The notes under the pieces are model-generated. The model worked only from the letters and a program-made list of their open reading frames with translations. It was not told where the DNA came from and made no database searches. Of a DNA stretch of 64,000 nt, positions 26,672 through 34,365 are shown piece by piece. The first letter of the stretch is position 1. Each line of letters begins with the position of its first letter. Position numbers and translations under genes: made by a program. This DNA comes from Flavobacteriales bacterium UBA6057. Its GTDB lineage: Bacteria; Bacteroidota; Bacteroidia; Flavobacteriales_G; Salibacteraceae. The stretch is from the NCBI GenBank assembly GCA_002428995.1, contig DIYJ01000005.1, forward strand, positions 282,474 through 346,473. The letters run 5' to 3'.

Positions 26672-29600
26672 CTATCCCGATTTCCCAGAAAGCAACGAGC
26701 TCACCACCGGCAGAATCGCTCCAATACTTGCAATCGCACCCACAAAGGCTTTGAAGTCCTGAATCAATCCAGGCTCGCCTAGCACCAGCAGCCCTACCAA
26801 AGCAATGATGACCATGTAAATGACAATGCGTGCGAAGCTCCAGGCTCCGGTCTGTCGGTTCTTACGCTCTAGATCCAATGCTTCAGATTTGGACGCGGAG
26901 GAGATGATGAAGTTTCGAAAACTGTTGTTGAACACAGCAGGCTTATCCTTCCAAACCACGATGCCCTTTTTCATCAGGGAGAAGAGCGAATCGCTGTTCT
27001 TTGTGTTCATAAACCCATCCATCGCCAGATCATAGAGCAGGTAACGTTCTCTTCGGGCGAGTGAGTTCCAGATGTCGTTGTAGAACCCGTGAGCCAGATG
27101 CTGCGTGTGCAACACCATCCGTTCATCATCAATGGAAAGCTGTCCTTCGCGGTTCTGGTATACGTTCCGCAAAAGCACGGCATCCGCCAGGGTCGGGAGA
27201 AAGCGACTGTAACCCAGTTCACTGGTAAAAGCTTTTTTCGACTCTTCATCCAAGCGCTTCTCATCCGGGTGTTTTTCAAAATTTGCCAACACCCGGTTCA
27301 CGATGGACGCCCGGTGATTCATCCCAATGAGCACTTGTGGAAACTCACCCAATACATTTCGCCAGGAAGCATAATCGCTGGCCACCTCCTCCACTACTCT
27401 TCCCTGTTCATCCACCTGCTCCCGGAAAAACGCCAGAATTTGACCGGGATAGACTTCAGAAAGAATGATCAGCCGCTTGCTGAGCGACAGCAGGTAGGTA
27501 ATTACCTGAAGTTTCTTGCGGTTGCCAGACACGGAACGGCCATCGTGTTCCAGGTTTTCCAGTACAATCACCTCAGCCTCCTTCCACTTGTCTGCCGGCA
27601 GTTGATTGCGATCCGCGCCCCGCGACACAGAATTCATGATCCACGATAGCTTGTCGGCTCCCGTTGGAAGTTTCGCTTCATCCAGGGTGCTGAGCTCCAG
27701 GCAGGAGATAAAGGCATAGCTGTCTTTGAACTTCGAATGCTCGATCACCTTCATGGCAAAATCTCTTTTGCCGGTAAACGGAAGTCCAATCAACATGAGG
27801 CCGGAATTACTGGACACCATGCTCTCAGCCATGGCTGGATCGACCTCCTTTAACTCTTTATGGCTCAACGCCAGACCTTCCAGCATGAGGGCGAGCTTTT
27901 CAGCATATCCATTATCACTGCTCGTGTGGAAATCATTGGGTTTCAGGTATTGAAAGCTGTAGCCAAAAAAGCGATCGATGTAGAAATTGATGATGAAAAA
28001 GAGGGCCGCTACAATGATGATTACGCCAACAATCAAGACCATCCACACGATCAGGGGAAAACCGTCCGTAAAGCTCGATCGCAAGGTAGACCGGGCAATG
28101 ATCATTCCCTTGTCGTTCAGCATGGAGAGCGTGCGCTTGCCCAGTGCCAGTCGGGGCCGGGCTTCTGTCAAAGCTTCGCTGCTCACCCAGGAGAGGTCGG
28201 AAGCGCTGCGAAAAACAAGTGGCAGCGTTTCATACACCAGCGGATCATAGATAGGACGGTACTTCCAAATGGCTCTGCGCAACTCTCCTTCGGGGACTTT
28301 TTTGCCGAGGATCAAGTCGCTGTCCTGATCGTAGAGATTGAAGCCCAGACTGGTCCCTTCCTTGAGGTAAAGGCCATGCGAGAGGTAGTCATGATAGTTA
28401 TGCACGAGCGGAGATGGACTCCAGAAATCCTCTGGCGTAATCTCCTCAGTGTCGCGGAGCTTCAGATTCTCCAGCAGTGCCGTTCGTTTCTCCAGGTACT
28501 GATTGGCCATGTAAACCTGATCGTATTTCCCCCAGATGAGGTCCTCCACCGTCCATGCCTGATTGAAATAGAAGAAGGCAGGAATGACAGAGGTAATCGT
28601 GAGCCAGGTGCAGAGAAACGTAGCGTAGTGAAACTTAAAATGACGCCCGGGATCCGAAGGCTTGGCCTTGGGTCGCTCGGACCACTTATTGCGCAGCGAA
28701 GTGACCATGAGCGTCACAAAAATGAGCTCCGCGCATACGGACACCCAGCGATGATCCCAGCCACTGGTGACGGAATACACGCAAAGGTTCCAAAACCCCA
28801 ACCCCATCAGGATGAGCCAGTCGCGCAGTTCAAAATCCCTGAGCGACAGCGACCAAAGCTCACGCGTTTTTGCTTTCCAGAGGTACAGGGAATGGCGATT
28901 GAGCGCATTGGCAAATCCCTTCAAACGATGGGGTTGCAAGCGGTAATAGACCAACACATAGCTCCAGATGATCAACTGCATACTGGTGATGAAAGCTTGT
29001 GAAGGTGAGAATTGCCAAAGCGAAGCGACTACCAGCGTTACGATGATGATGCCGAGGAAAAGCTTTCTCAGGTAGACATAGTCAGCCTCATTCACTGATT
29101 GCGGTTCCAGGAAATGAAAGACAAACTCTTTGTACTTGGTGAGTCTTCTCCTCCGCAGCTGCACAAAAGCTGAGATCAAGGCAATGAGGCTCGCCACGAG
29201 GAATGCGACCAGAATGGCTACTCCGGCTATGGACAACACTTCAGAAACCTTGAGCCTGAGCAGCGAAATGTCATAAAGCACCACAATGCTCATGGAAGTC
29301 TTGGGTATCGGATGTACGCTGTACAAGTGGTTTTTGCCCTGATAATAGAGGCGTCCGTGCGCCTGCACCCTACCCGCCACTGCGGCTTTCAGCTCTTTGT
29401 TTTTCTTGGACGACTGAAAGAAATCTTCCAGCAGCGCGCGATTCGGCTCTGAGTGAAACCACACCTTACCCTCATCATTGAGCACCGCAAACTGATATCC
29501 GAGCGGAAGAATAGGATCATGCAATGACTTCAATTGAACACTACCCACCGCATAAGCTCCTGCTGCCTTTTGTGCAGTGATGTACACGGCCTCCTCCGTT

Positions 29601-31066
29601 TGATCCTCAATAGCGATCACCGGGCGCATGACGTACTCGATGGCATCGCTGTCGTTTTGCTGAAACCACACGTCATCGGGGTGAACAACAAAGTCCTTGA
29701 AATAACTGCGTCTGCTCAAATCATTGGTTCGCTTCTCGGGTGCCTTGACAAAACTGAAGTGGTAATCGACCCGCCCTTCACCGTCAATTCTGCTCAGCGT
29801 TTTGAAATCGGAATAGGTCTGAAAGTTTGTATCACCAGCATTCACCGGAATGTAGCGCCCACTGTCGTCTTGCTCCTTCATAAACAGGCTGAACTCAACT
29901 TCTTCGCGCAGCTCTGCGAGGTCGAGGCTATTCATTTGCCTTACAATCTGTTTATTCTCCTCGGTGAACGCCTTGGAAATGCTCTCTCCAAAGGATTTCA
30001 ACTGATCAGGAGTGTCAAGGTAATAGCGGTAACTGTAGGTGAACAGGGAAAGGAAAACAACGATGATGATCGGCCCTCCCACCACAATGGTGATTCCGGC
30101 AGCCATTACGTCAGAGCCGAACAAGCGCTCGTCTCCTGCGATGAACAGTACCTTAAAAAGCGGCAGACCAAACAACGCCAGCAGCAGAATGGTCGCAATC
30201 AGCGAAATAACCCAGGCATCGAGTCGGTGCGTTTCCCGCATGTAGCGATCAGAGCGCACCAAACCGATGAGCGTAATCTTGGCCAGCTCCGTCTTTTCGC
30301 TGGTCGAGAGCGTGTCCGTATATGAATACTTGCGGGCAAAGAGCTGGTAGTCAGCCTCGTTGATCCTCACCTCCTTCATCACGCCTGATTTGAAGGAAGC
30401 CTTTGCGAAAATGCTGTCTTCGTTCACCAACAGGTTACCGACCAAACTGCTGAATTGCTCTGGCTTCGAGCGATTAGGAGACTGATGCAGAACAATCCAC
30501 GCATCGAAGCGATCGCCCCACGGCAAGGCGCGATAGATCTTCTCGCTTTTGTCTTTCAGGATTTCTGCGGGCGTTTTGGCCAATGCCCGCTTTGCATTTT
30601 CAGCGCTGTCGGCCTTGATCTGTTGCCTGAGCCGCTCGATCTCTTCATTCACAGCCTCCTTCCTTTGCCTGAGGGTTTCTGTCAATTGCAGATCATCCGT
30701 GAGTTGTTGCTTTAAATTGACGGCCCTCTTCACCGTCATTTGAGCAGCGGAGATTTCGTCTTCCAACTTCTGCCGCTCCAGAGACAAGGAATCGAGGCGT
30801 ACCTCCTCTTGCCCAGCCTCGCGCAGATTTTCGCGGGCCAGCTCGCTCAACAGCCAATTGGAAACCTGCCGATCTACACGGTTGTAGTGCTGATCAAGAA
30901 TCTGAAGGCGGTATTCCTTATAGGCTGCCTGATTGCCCTGAATGTAGAAATAGTAGAGTGCCCCGAAGCCTCCCAATACGAGGAAGGAAACGACCATGAG
31001 GCCAAAGAAGCGTTTGTTGGCAGTAAAGGGTTTCGCAATGCGAACGAAAATGGAGCCTTCGGGCAT
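26672..31066 (-). CDS. Giant sensor protein: extracytoplasmic Cache-like domains fused to a STAND-like P-loop/winged-helix module
   Basis: 1464 residues with about 12 membrane helices, near 20-42, 284-309, 320-346, 610-637, 668-685, 692-708, 750-766, 774-791, 813-833, 1003-1033, 1411-1429 and 1440-1459. Three extracytoplasmic regions stand out: 43-283 with a long coiled coil (90-150), about 347-609 which reads like a double Cache sensor, and about 834-1002. The cytoplasmic part (1034-1410) has a P-loop-like GLPFTGKR at 1094-1101, in which Arg replaces the usual Ser/Thr, a Walker-B-like EVIVLENLEH at 1165-1174, a sensor-like strand RLIILSE, and a winged-helix-like region (YDLAMDGFMNTKNSDSLFSLMKKG, then FNNSFRNFI). 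Two C-terminal helices re-anchor it. I recall similar undescribed Bacteroidota proteins, without a function. A signalling NTPase is inferred. It has no operon partner. Confidence 0.85.
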   Translation of the reverse strand: MPEGSIFVRIAKPFTANKRFFGLMVVSFLVLGGFGALYYFYIQGNQAAYKEYRLQILDQHYNRVDRQVSNWLLSELARENLREAGQEEVRLDSLSLERQKLEDEISAAQMTVKRAVNLKQQLTDDLQLTETLRQRKEAVNEEIERLRQQIKADSAENAKRALAKTPAEILKDKSEKIYRALPWGDRFDAWIVLHQSPNRSKPEQFSSLVGNLLVNEDSIFAKASFKSGVMKEVRINEADYQLFARKYSYTDTLSTSEKTELAKITLIGLVRSDRYMRETHRLDAWVISLIATILLLALFGLPLFKVLFIAGDERLFGSDVMAAGITIVVGGPIIIVVFLSLFTYSYRYYLDTPDQLKSFGESISKAFTEENKQIVRQMNSLDLAELREEVEFSLFMKEQDDSGRYIPVNAGDTNFQTYSDFKTLSRIDGEGRVDYHFSFVKAPEKRTNDLSRRSYFKDFVVHPDDVWFQQNDSDAIEYVMRPVIAIEDQTEEAVYITAQKAAGAYAVGSVQLKSLHDPILPLGYQFAVLNDEGKVWFHSEPNRALLEDFFQSSKKNKELKAAVAGRVQAHGRLYYQGKNHLYSVHPIPKTSMSIVVLYDISLLRLKVSEVLSIAGVAILVAFLVASLIALISAFVQLRRRRLTKYKEFVFHFLEPQSVNEADYVYLRKLFLGIIIVTLVVASLWQFSPSQAFITSMQLIIWSYVLVYYRLQPHRLKGFANALNRHSLYLWKAKTRELWSLSLRDFELRDWLILMGLGFWNLCVYSVTSGWDHRWVSVCAELIFVTLMVTSLRNKWSERPKAKPSDPGRHFKFHYATFLCTWLTITSVIPAFFYFNQAWTVEDLIWGKYDQVYMANQYLEKRTALLENLKLRDTEEITPEDFWSPSPLVHNYHDYLSHGLYLKEGTSLGFNLYDQDSDLILGKKVPEGELRRAIWKYRPIYDPLVYETLPLVFRSASDLSWVSSEALTEARPRLALGKRTLSMLNDKGMIIARSTLRSSFTDGFPLIVWMVLIVGVIIIVAALFFIINFYIDRFFGYSFQYLKPNDFHTSSDNGYAEKLALMLEGLALSHKELKEVDPAMAESMVSSNSGLMLIGLPFTGKRDFAMKVIEHSKFKDSYAFISCLELSTLDEAKLPTGADKLSWIMNSVSRGADRNQLPADKWKEAEVIVLENLEHDGRSVSGNRKKLQVITYLLSLSKRLIILSEVYPGQILAFFREQVDEQGRVVEEVASDYASWRNVLGEFPQVLIGMNHRASIVNRVLANFEKHPDEKRLDEESKKAFTSELGYSRFLPTLADAVLLRNVYQNREGQLSIDDERMVLHTQHLAHGFYNDIWNSLARRERYLLYDLAMDGFMNTKNSDSLFSLMKKGIVVWKDKPAVFNNSFRNFIISSASKSEALDLERKNRQTGAWSFARIVIYMVIIALVGLLVLGEPGLIQDFKAFVGAIASIGAILPVVSSLLSGKSG

Positions 31067-31086
31067 CGTTGGCAGGGTTTAGAGAA

Positions 31087-31108
31087 GCGCACAAAAGCGG
31101 ATGTGCGC
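31087..31108. promoter_or_regulatory. Inverted repeat GCGCACA-N8-TGTGCGC before the sensor gene
   Basis: Perfect 7-bp arms 21-42 bases upstream of the ATG at 31066. It could be an operator or a hairpin in the leader; there is no T-run to make it a terminator. Confidence 0.4.
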
Positions 31109-31347
31109 AGAGGGTTTGAAGGCTAAAATAGCAAATGCGACCTACGAGCAGACTAAATCCAAAAAGGTCGTTAGGTTCCTGGGCACTACAGAAGCGACCA
31201 GCCATGGGGCATTCGCGACCTTCCTTTCAGCCGAACGCAGCAGGTTGAAGTCACACCTGGCGACTTCGAAGATTTACACGCGCTTCGCGTTTGTGAAATC
31301 AGCTGGCACGTTGCTGGAATCAACATTCCCACTGCTTAGATAGTGCC

Positions 31348-31381
31348 CCATCGACTGCCACCGATTGAGCAGTTTCGATGG
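31348..31381. promoter_or_regulatory. Inverted repeat CCATCGACTGC...GCAG-TT-TCGATGG
   Basis: Eleven base pairs in two blocks with a 2-base bulge and a 10-base loop, ending 33 bases before the ATG at 31415. Possible operator; function not known. Confidence 0.35.
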
Positions 31382-31414
31382 AGTATCGAATCCATTTAAA
31401 AACCCAAATACACC

Positions 31415-33907
31415 ATGAATCGATTTGTTCTATTCAGAACCTTTCTGTGCGCGATGCTGATCAGCACGTTCAGTGCTTTTTCGCAAACGCAAAACACACG
31501 GCTATTTGTCAGCCCTTTTGCCGTACAAACCAACTCCGGTGCGGCCCCCACTGCCACCAATGTGGGTACGACCACTGGAGCCAACAACGCGTTCTCTTAC
31601 AATGCCGCCTTTGACGCCAGTGGCGCACTGATGTTTTACGTAAACAGTGAACATGAAATCGTGGATCGCTGGGGAAATGTACTCGTGCTCGATGATCTGG
31701 ATAACGGTAACCGGGACATTTTGGGAGAAATCGCGATCATCAAAGTCCCTACCTATACCGACCGCTATTACATTGTCTTTGGCGCTGGCAACGGGCCTGG
31801 GACTAAACTGATCTACACGACAGTAGAGTTTGAATGTGACAATCAATTGAGCATCGTTCAAAACTCTCAACTACTCTTCTACATAGACGGTACTTCCTTA
31901 ACGAATCATGGCTGCGTTGGTATTGCGGTGAGTCAAGAGTCTGGAGGTCAGCGCAAAATGTATGTGCGTGTCTTTGACCACATCAATGAGTACAACGTTA
32001 CTGCAGCCGGAATTCAACACCATAATGTGGCCTACAGCAATAGCAACTGCAGTGGATGTTATGAGATGGAACTTTCACCCGATGGCACTAAACTGGCCAC
32101 CATCTGTGACGATCAAGGCACAGGTGATAAGGTGGAGATCATCACACTCAGTACCAGTGGCACATCTAGTGCTACATCAAATGCTTACGCTTTGCCAGGT
32201 GGAGCCTCGAAACTGAAAGGGATAGAATTTGCGCCCAATGGCACAGATTTGTTCATGTCATGGAGCGCGGGCGGTAGTCCAAGTAGCTCCGGTGTGCATA
32301 TTCTGGATCTCAATAATGGAACCTTCAGTAATGCAGGACCTCTCATGGCACAGTTTGGTGCCGTGAATCTGGAACTTGGGCGTGACGGACGTATGTATGC
32401 TGTCTCCAACAATTCTGGCAACAACGTTTGGACTTATGATTTAAGCACAAGCACCGTCACTACTTACCCTCTCAACAGTTTGTTGCCACAAGGCAAAGAC
32501 CCTAATCTTCCGGGCAGATTTATACTCCCCGATCAAATCGATGGAGATCCTTACAACTACACCCTGGACATCAACACCATCGTCAGCAGCTTCCATGTGA
32601 ATGACAATGATGTAATGAACGAGCCCATCCAAATTCAGTGCAACGAGGAGATCATGCTCAACGGCTCGGCATCTGCTTGCGCGGAAACCTATTTCATTGG
32701 AGTGCGCGACCTGGTGACGAACCAGGAACACATGGAATGGCTTTCCCCTGCGGAGGTAAGCCAACTGATGGCAGGAACCTTCGATCTGCGTGATTTCTGC
32801 GCCAATCCACAACTGGGGTCGCTGGCACCAACATGGAATCCTTCGCCCAGCATGCCTTTGATCATTGGTCGATGCTACGAGGTGAAACTGGCACTTAGCA
32901 ACAGCGCCAATCCATGGGTAGCCAGCGTGCAAACGATCTGCATCACAGGGTCGGTGAATCCAAACTTTAAGCTGATTTCTGATCTTGAAGGATGCATCAG
33001 CACGGAAGGATTCATTGAATTGCTGGCCTTCGAACCCGGCATTTCAGATCATCCATCGGTTCGTTACTGGAGTGGCTGCGAACTGGATCAAAACGGTGAG
33101 CCCATCATCAGCACGTGCATTGCCTATGCCACCAATCAATTGGGCAACGTAAACAACCCTTATTTCTCGGTCAACGATATGGGATTTGAAGAGGGTAAGT
33201 GTTATCGCATCACTCAGCACATTTACGATGAAGTTTGCCAAGTGTGGGCCACCAGCTTCATAGACATCTGCATTTGCTGCGAAGGCGTCTCAACCGATCC
33301 CACATTCAACTTCATATCCAACTTGCAGCCTTGCGCTTCCACCTTTGGTGAAATCGAAATACAAGCCAATGAACCGGGAATTCCTGATGATCCAACCCTT
33401 CGCTACTGGAGCAGCTGCGAGTTGGATGGAAATGGAAACATCCTGCCAAACACGTGCGTGTCCTATTCAGTCGGCTCGCTTGGCAACGTGAATGAACCCG
33501 TGTTCAGTCTCGAAGAAGCTCAGTTTCGTCCCGGGAAGTGCTACGCGATCATCCAGCACATCTATGATGAGAACTGCGGATGGGTGTCGCACACGGAAAC
33601 AATTTGCATCTGCGGAGAATGGTTTGGTAAGCAGGGCGAGGAAGACCTTACAAGCACAGAACTTCAGGTATTCCCGAATCCGGCTCAAGACGTCCTCACG
33701 CTGGAGTGGCACTCCAATGCGGAGCATGCAGTGGAATACATCATCTACGATTTGCAGGCGCGTCCGGTACAATCTGAAAAGGTGGTAGCTTCTAAAGGCC
33801 AGCAACGACATTCCGTCAACACTTCCACACTGGCTGCGGGCCAATACATACTCCAGCTGCGGGATGGCGATGTAGTTCAGACCAGGCGGATTACGATTCA
33901 ACGCTGA
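31415..33907 (+). CDS. T9SS-secreted propeller-like protein with duplicated Cys-rich modules
   Basis: 830 residues with a signal peptide (about 1-23, ending SAFSQ). Residues about 24-375 resemble a WD40-like or lactonase-type propeller (ELSPDGTKLATICDD, KGIEFAPNGTDLFMSWS, NLELGRDGRMYAVSN). From about 515 two modules of roughly 105 residues follow each other (518-622, 632-734), both with C-x-ST-x-G-x-IE, EPGI, RYWS-x-CELD-x-NG, LGNVN, GKCY-x-I-x-QHIYDE and a closing CIC. A third diverged copy precedes them. The end is a type A sorting domain (LQVFPNPAQDVLTLEW, final RRITIQR). The role is unknown. The gene is followed directly by a repeat array. Confidence 0.87.
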   Translation: MNRFVLFRTFLCAMLISTFSAFSQTQNTRLFVSPFAVQTNSGAAPTATNVGTTTGANNAFSYNAAFDASGALMFYVNSEHEIVDRWGNVLVLDDLDNGNRDILGEIAIIKVPTYTDRYYIVFGAGNGPGTKLIYTTVEFECDNQLSIVQNSQLLFYIDGTSLTNHGCVGIAVSQESGGQRKMYVRVFDHINEYNVTAAGIQHHNVAYSNSNCSGCYEMELSPDGTKLATICDDQGTGDKVEIITLSTSGTSSATSNAYALPGGASKLKGIEFAPNGTDLFMSWSAGGSPSSSGVHILDLNNGTFSNAGPLMAQFGAVNLELGRDGRMYAVSNNSGNNVWTYDLSTSTVTTYPLNSLLPQGKDPNLPGRFILPDQIDGDPYNYTLDINTIVSSFHVNDNDVMNEPIQIQCNEEIMLNGSASACAETYFIGVRDLVTNQEHMEWLSPAEVSQLMAGTFDLRDFCANPQLGSLAPTWNPSPSMPLIIGRCYEVKLALSNSANPWVASVQTICITGSVNPNFKLISDLEGCISTEGFIELLAFEPGISDHPSVRYWSGCELDQNGEPIISTCIAYATNQLGNVNNPYFSVNDMGFEEGKCYRITQHIYDEVCQVWATSFIDICICCEGVSTDPTFNFISNLQPCASTFGEIEIQANEPGIPDDPTLRYWSSCELDGNGNILPNTCVSYSVGSLGNVNEPVFSLEEAQFRPGKCYAIIQHIYDENCGWVSHTETICICGEWFGKQGEEDLTSTELQVFPNPAQDVLTLEWHSNAEHAVEYIIYDLQARPVQSEKVVASKGQQRHSVNTSTLAAGQYILQLRDGDVVQTRRITIQR

Positions 33908-33949
33908 CGCAGCGAAGCATGCCGAGTGTAGAAGCGGCATGTTAAAACC

Positions 33950-33995
33950 GTTCTCGATACATCCTGGCTTCACGGCCAGGACACTCGAACTGACA
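33950..33995. repeat. GTTCTCGATAC...CACTCGAACTGACA element, copy 1
   Basis: A 46-base element with fixed ends (GTTCTCGATACA and CACTCGAACTGACA) around a hairpin (CCTGG-N8-CCAGG). It is in opposite orientation to copies 2 and 3. Confidence 0.7.
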
Positions 33996-34016
33996 TCTGC
34001 CAAGGGACAAGGCGTG

Positions 34017-34060
34017 TCTATTCTGGTGATTCCCGTGAAGCGGGATTGTATCGAGGGCGG
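34017..34060. repeat. Degenerate copy of the CTCGAACTGACA-type element
   Basis: Retains the hairpin ATCCCG/CGGGAT-like arms (ATTCCCGTGAAGCGGGAT) and TGTATCGAG, but has lost the AGTTCGAGTG end. Confidence 0.45.
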
Positions 34061-34070
34061 TTTACTTTTT

Positions 34071-34365
34071 ATGCGCCCTGCGCATGCCTGGAGCTTCCAG
34101 GCACACGCTGAACGCATGACCAAAACACAAACTCACATTTGCCCAGAACCAATTACGGACCTTGTCAGTTCGAGTGTCCCAATGGAAAATCAATGCATCG
34201 AGAACGGTTCACTTAGGATACGCCCTGCGCACGCCCGGAAGCTCCAGACACACGCTAAGCGCATCACCAAAACACTCAAACTCACATTCGCCCAGAACCA
34301 ATCACGGCCTTGTCAGTTCGAGTGTCCCGATGTAAATCGGGATGTATCGAGAACTATTCACTCTT
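34071..34365. repeat. Two tandem units of about 148 bp
   Basis: Unit 1 (34071-34218) and unit 2 (34219-34365) share CGCCCTGCGCA, a GCxxGGAxGCTxCCAG segment, CACACGCT, GCGCATxACCAAAACAC, ACTCACATT, GCCCAGAACCAAT and a TGTCAGTTCGAGTG...ATCGAGAAC element (34163-34205 and 34311-34354). Unit 1 also has a strong hairpin TGCCTGGA-GCT-TCCAGGCA. The last element ends on the first base of the stop codon (34354) of the minus-strand VWA gene. The region 33908-34353 has no credible gene. Confidence 0.8.

Larger units (their letters stand above)
31067..31414. other. Divergent promoter region between two genes
   Basis: 348 bases between the giant sensor protein (minus) and a T9SS cargo gene (plus). It holds two inverted repeats, listed separately (31087-31108 and 31348-31381), each close to one of the start codons. 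No coding potential. Confidence 0.5.

Noticed and set aside
26571..26762. 63-residue frame over the TTGAGG repeat
   Set aside because: It is a Glu/Val/Ile-rich translation of low-complexity DNA and overlaps the end of the convergent gene.
27860..29002. Long plus-strand reading frame (380 residues) opposite the giant sensor gene
   Set aside because: It is antisense to a clearly coding region, and its product is low in recognisable motifs, with composition that mirrors the real gene.
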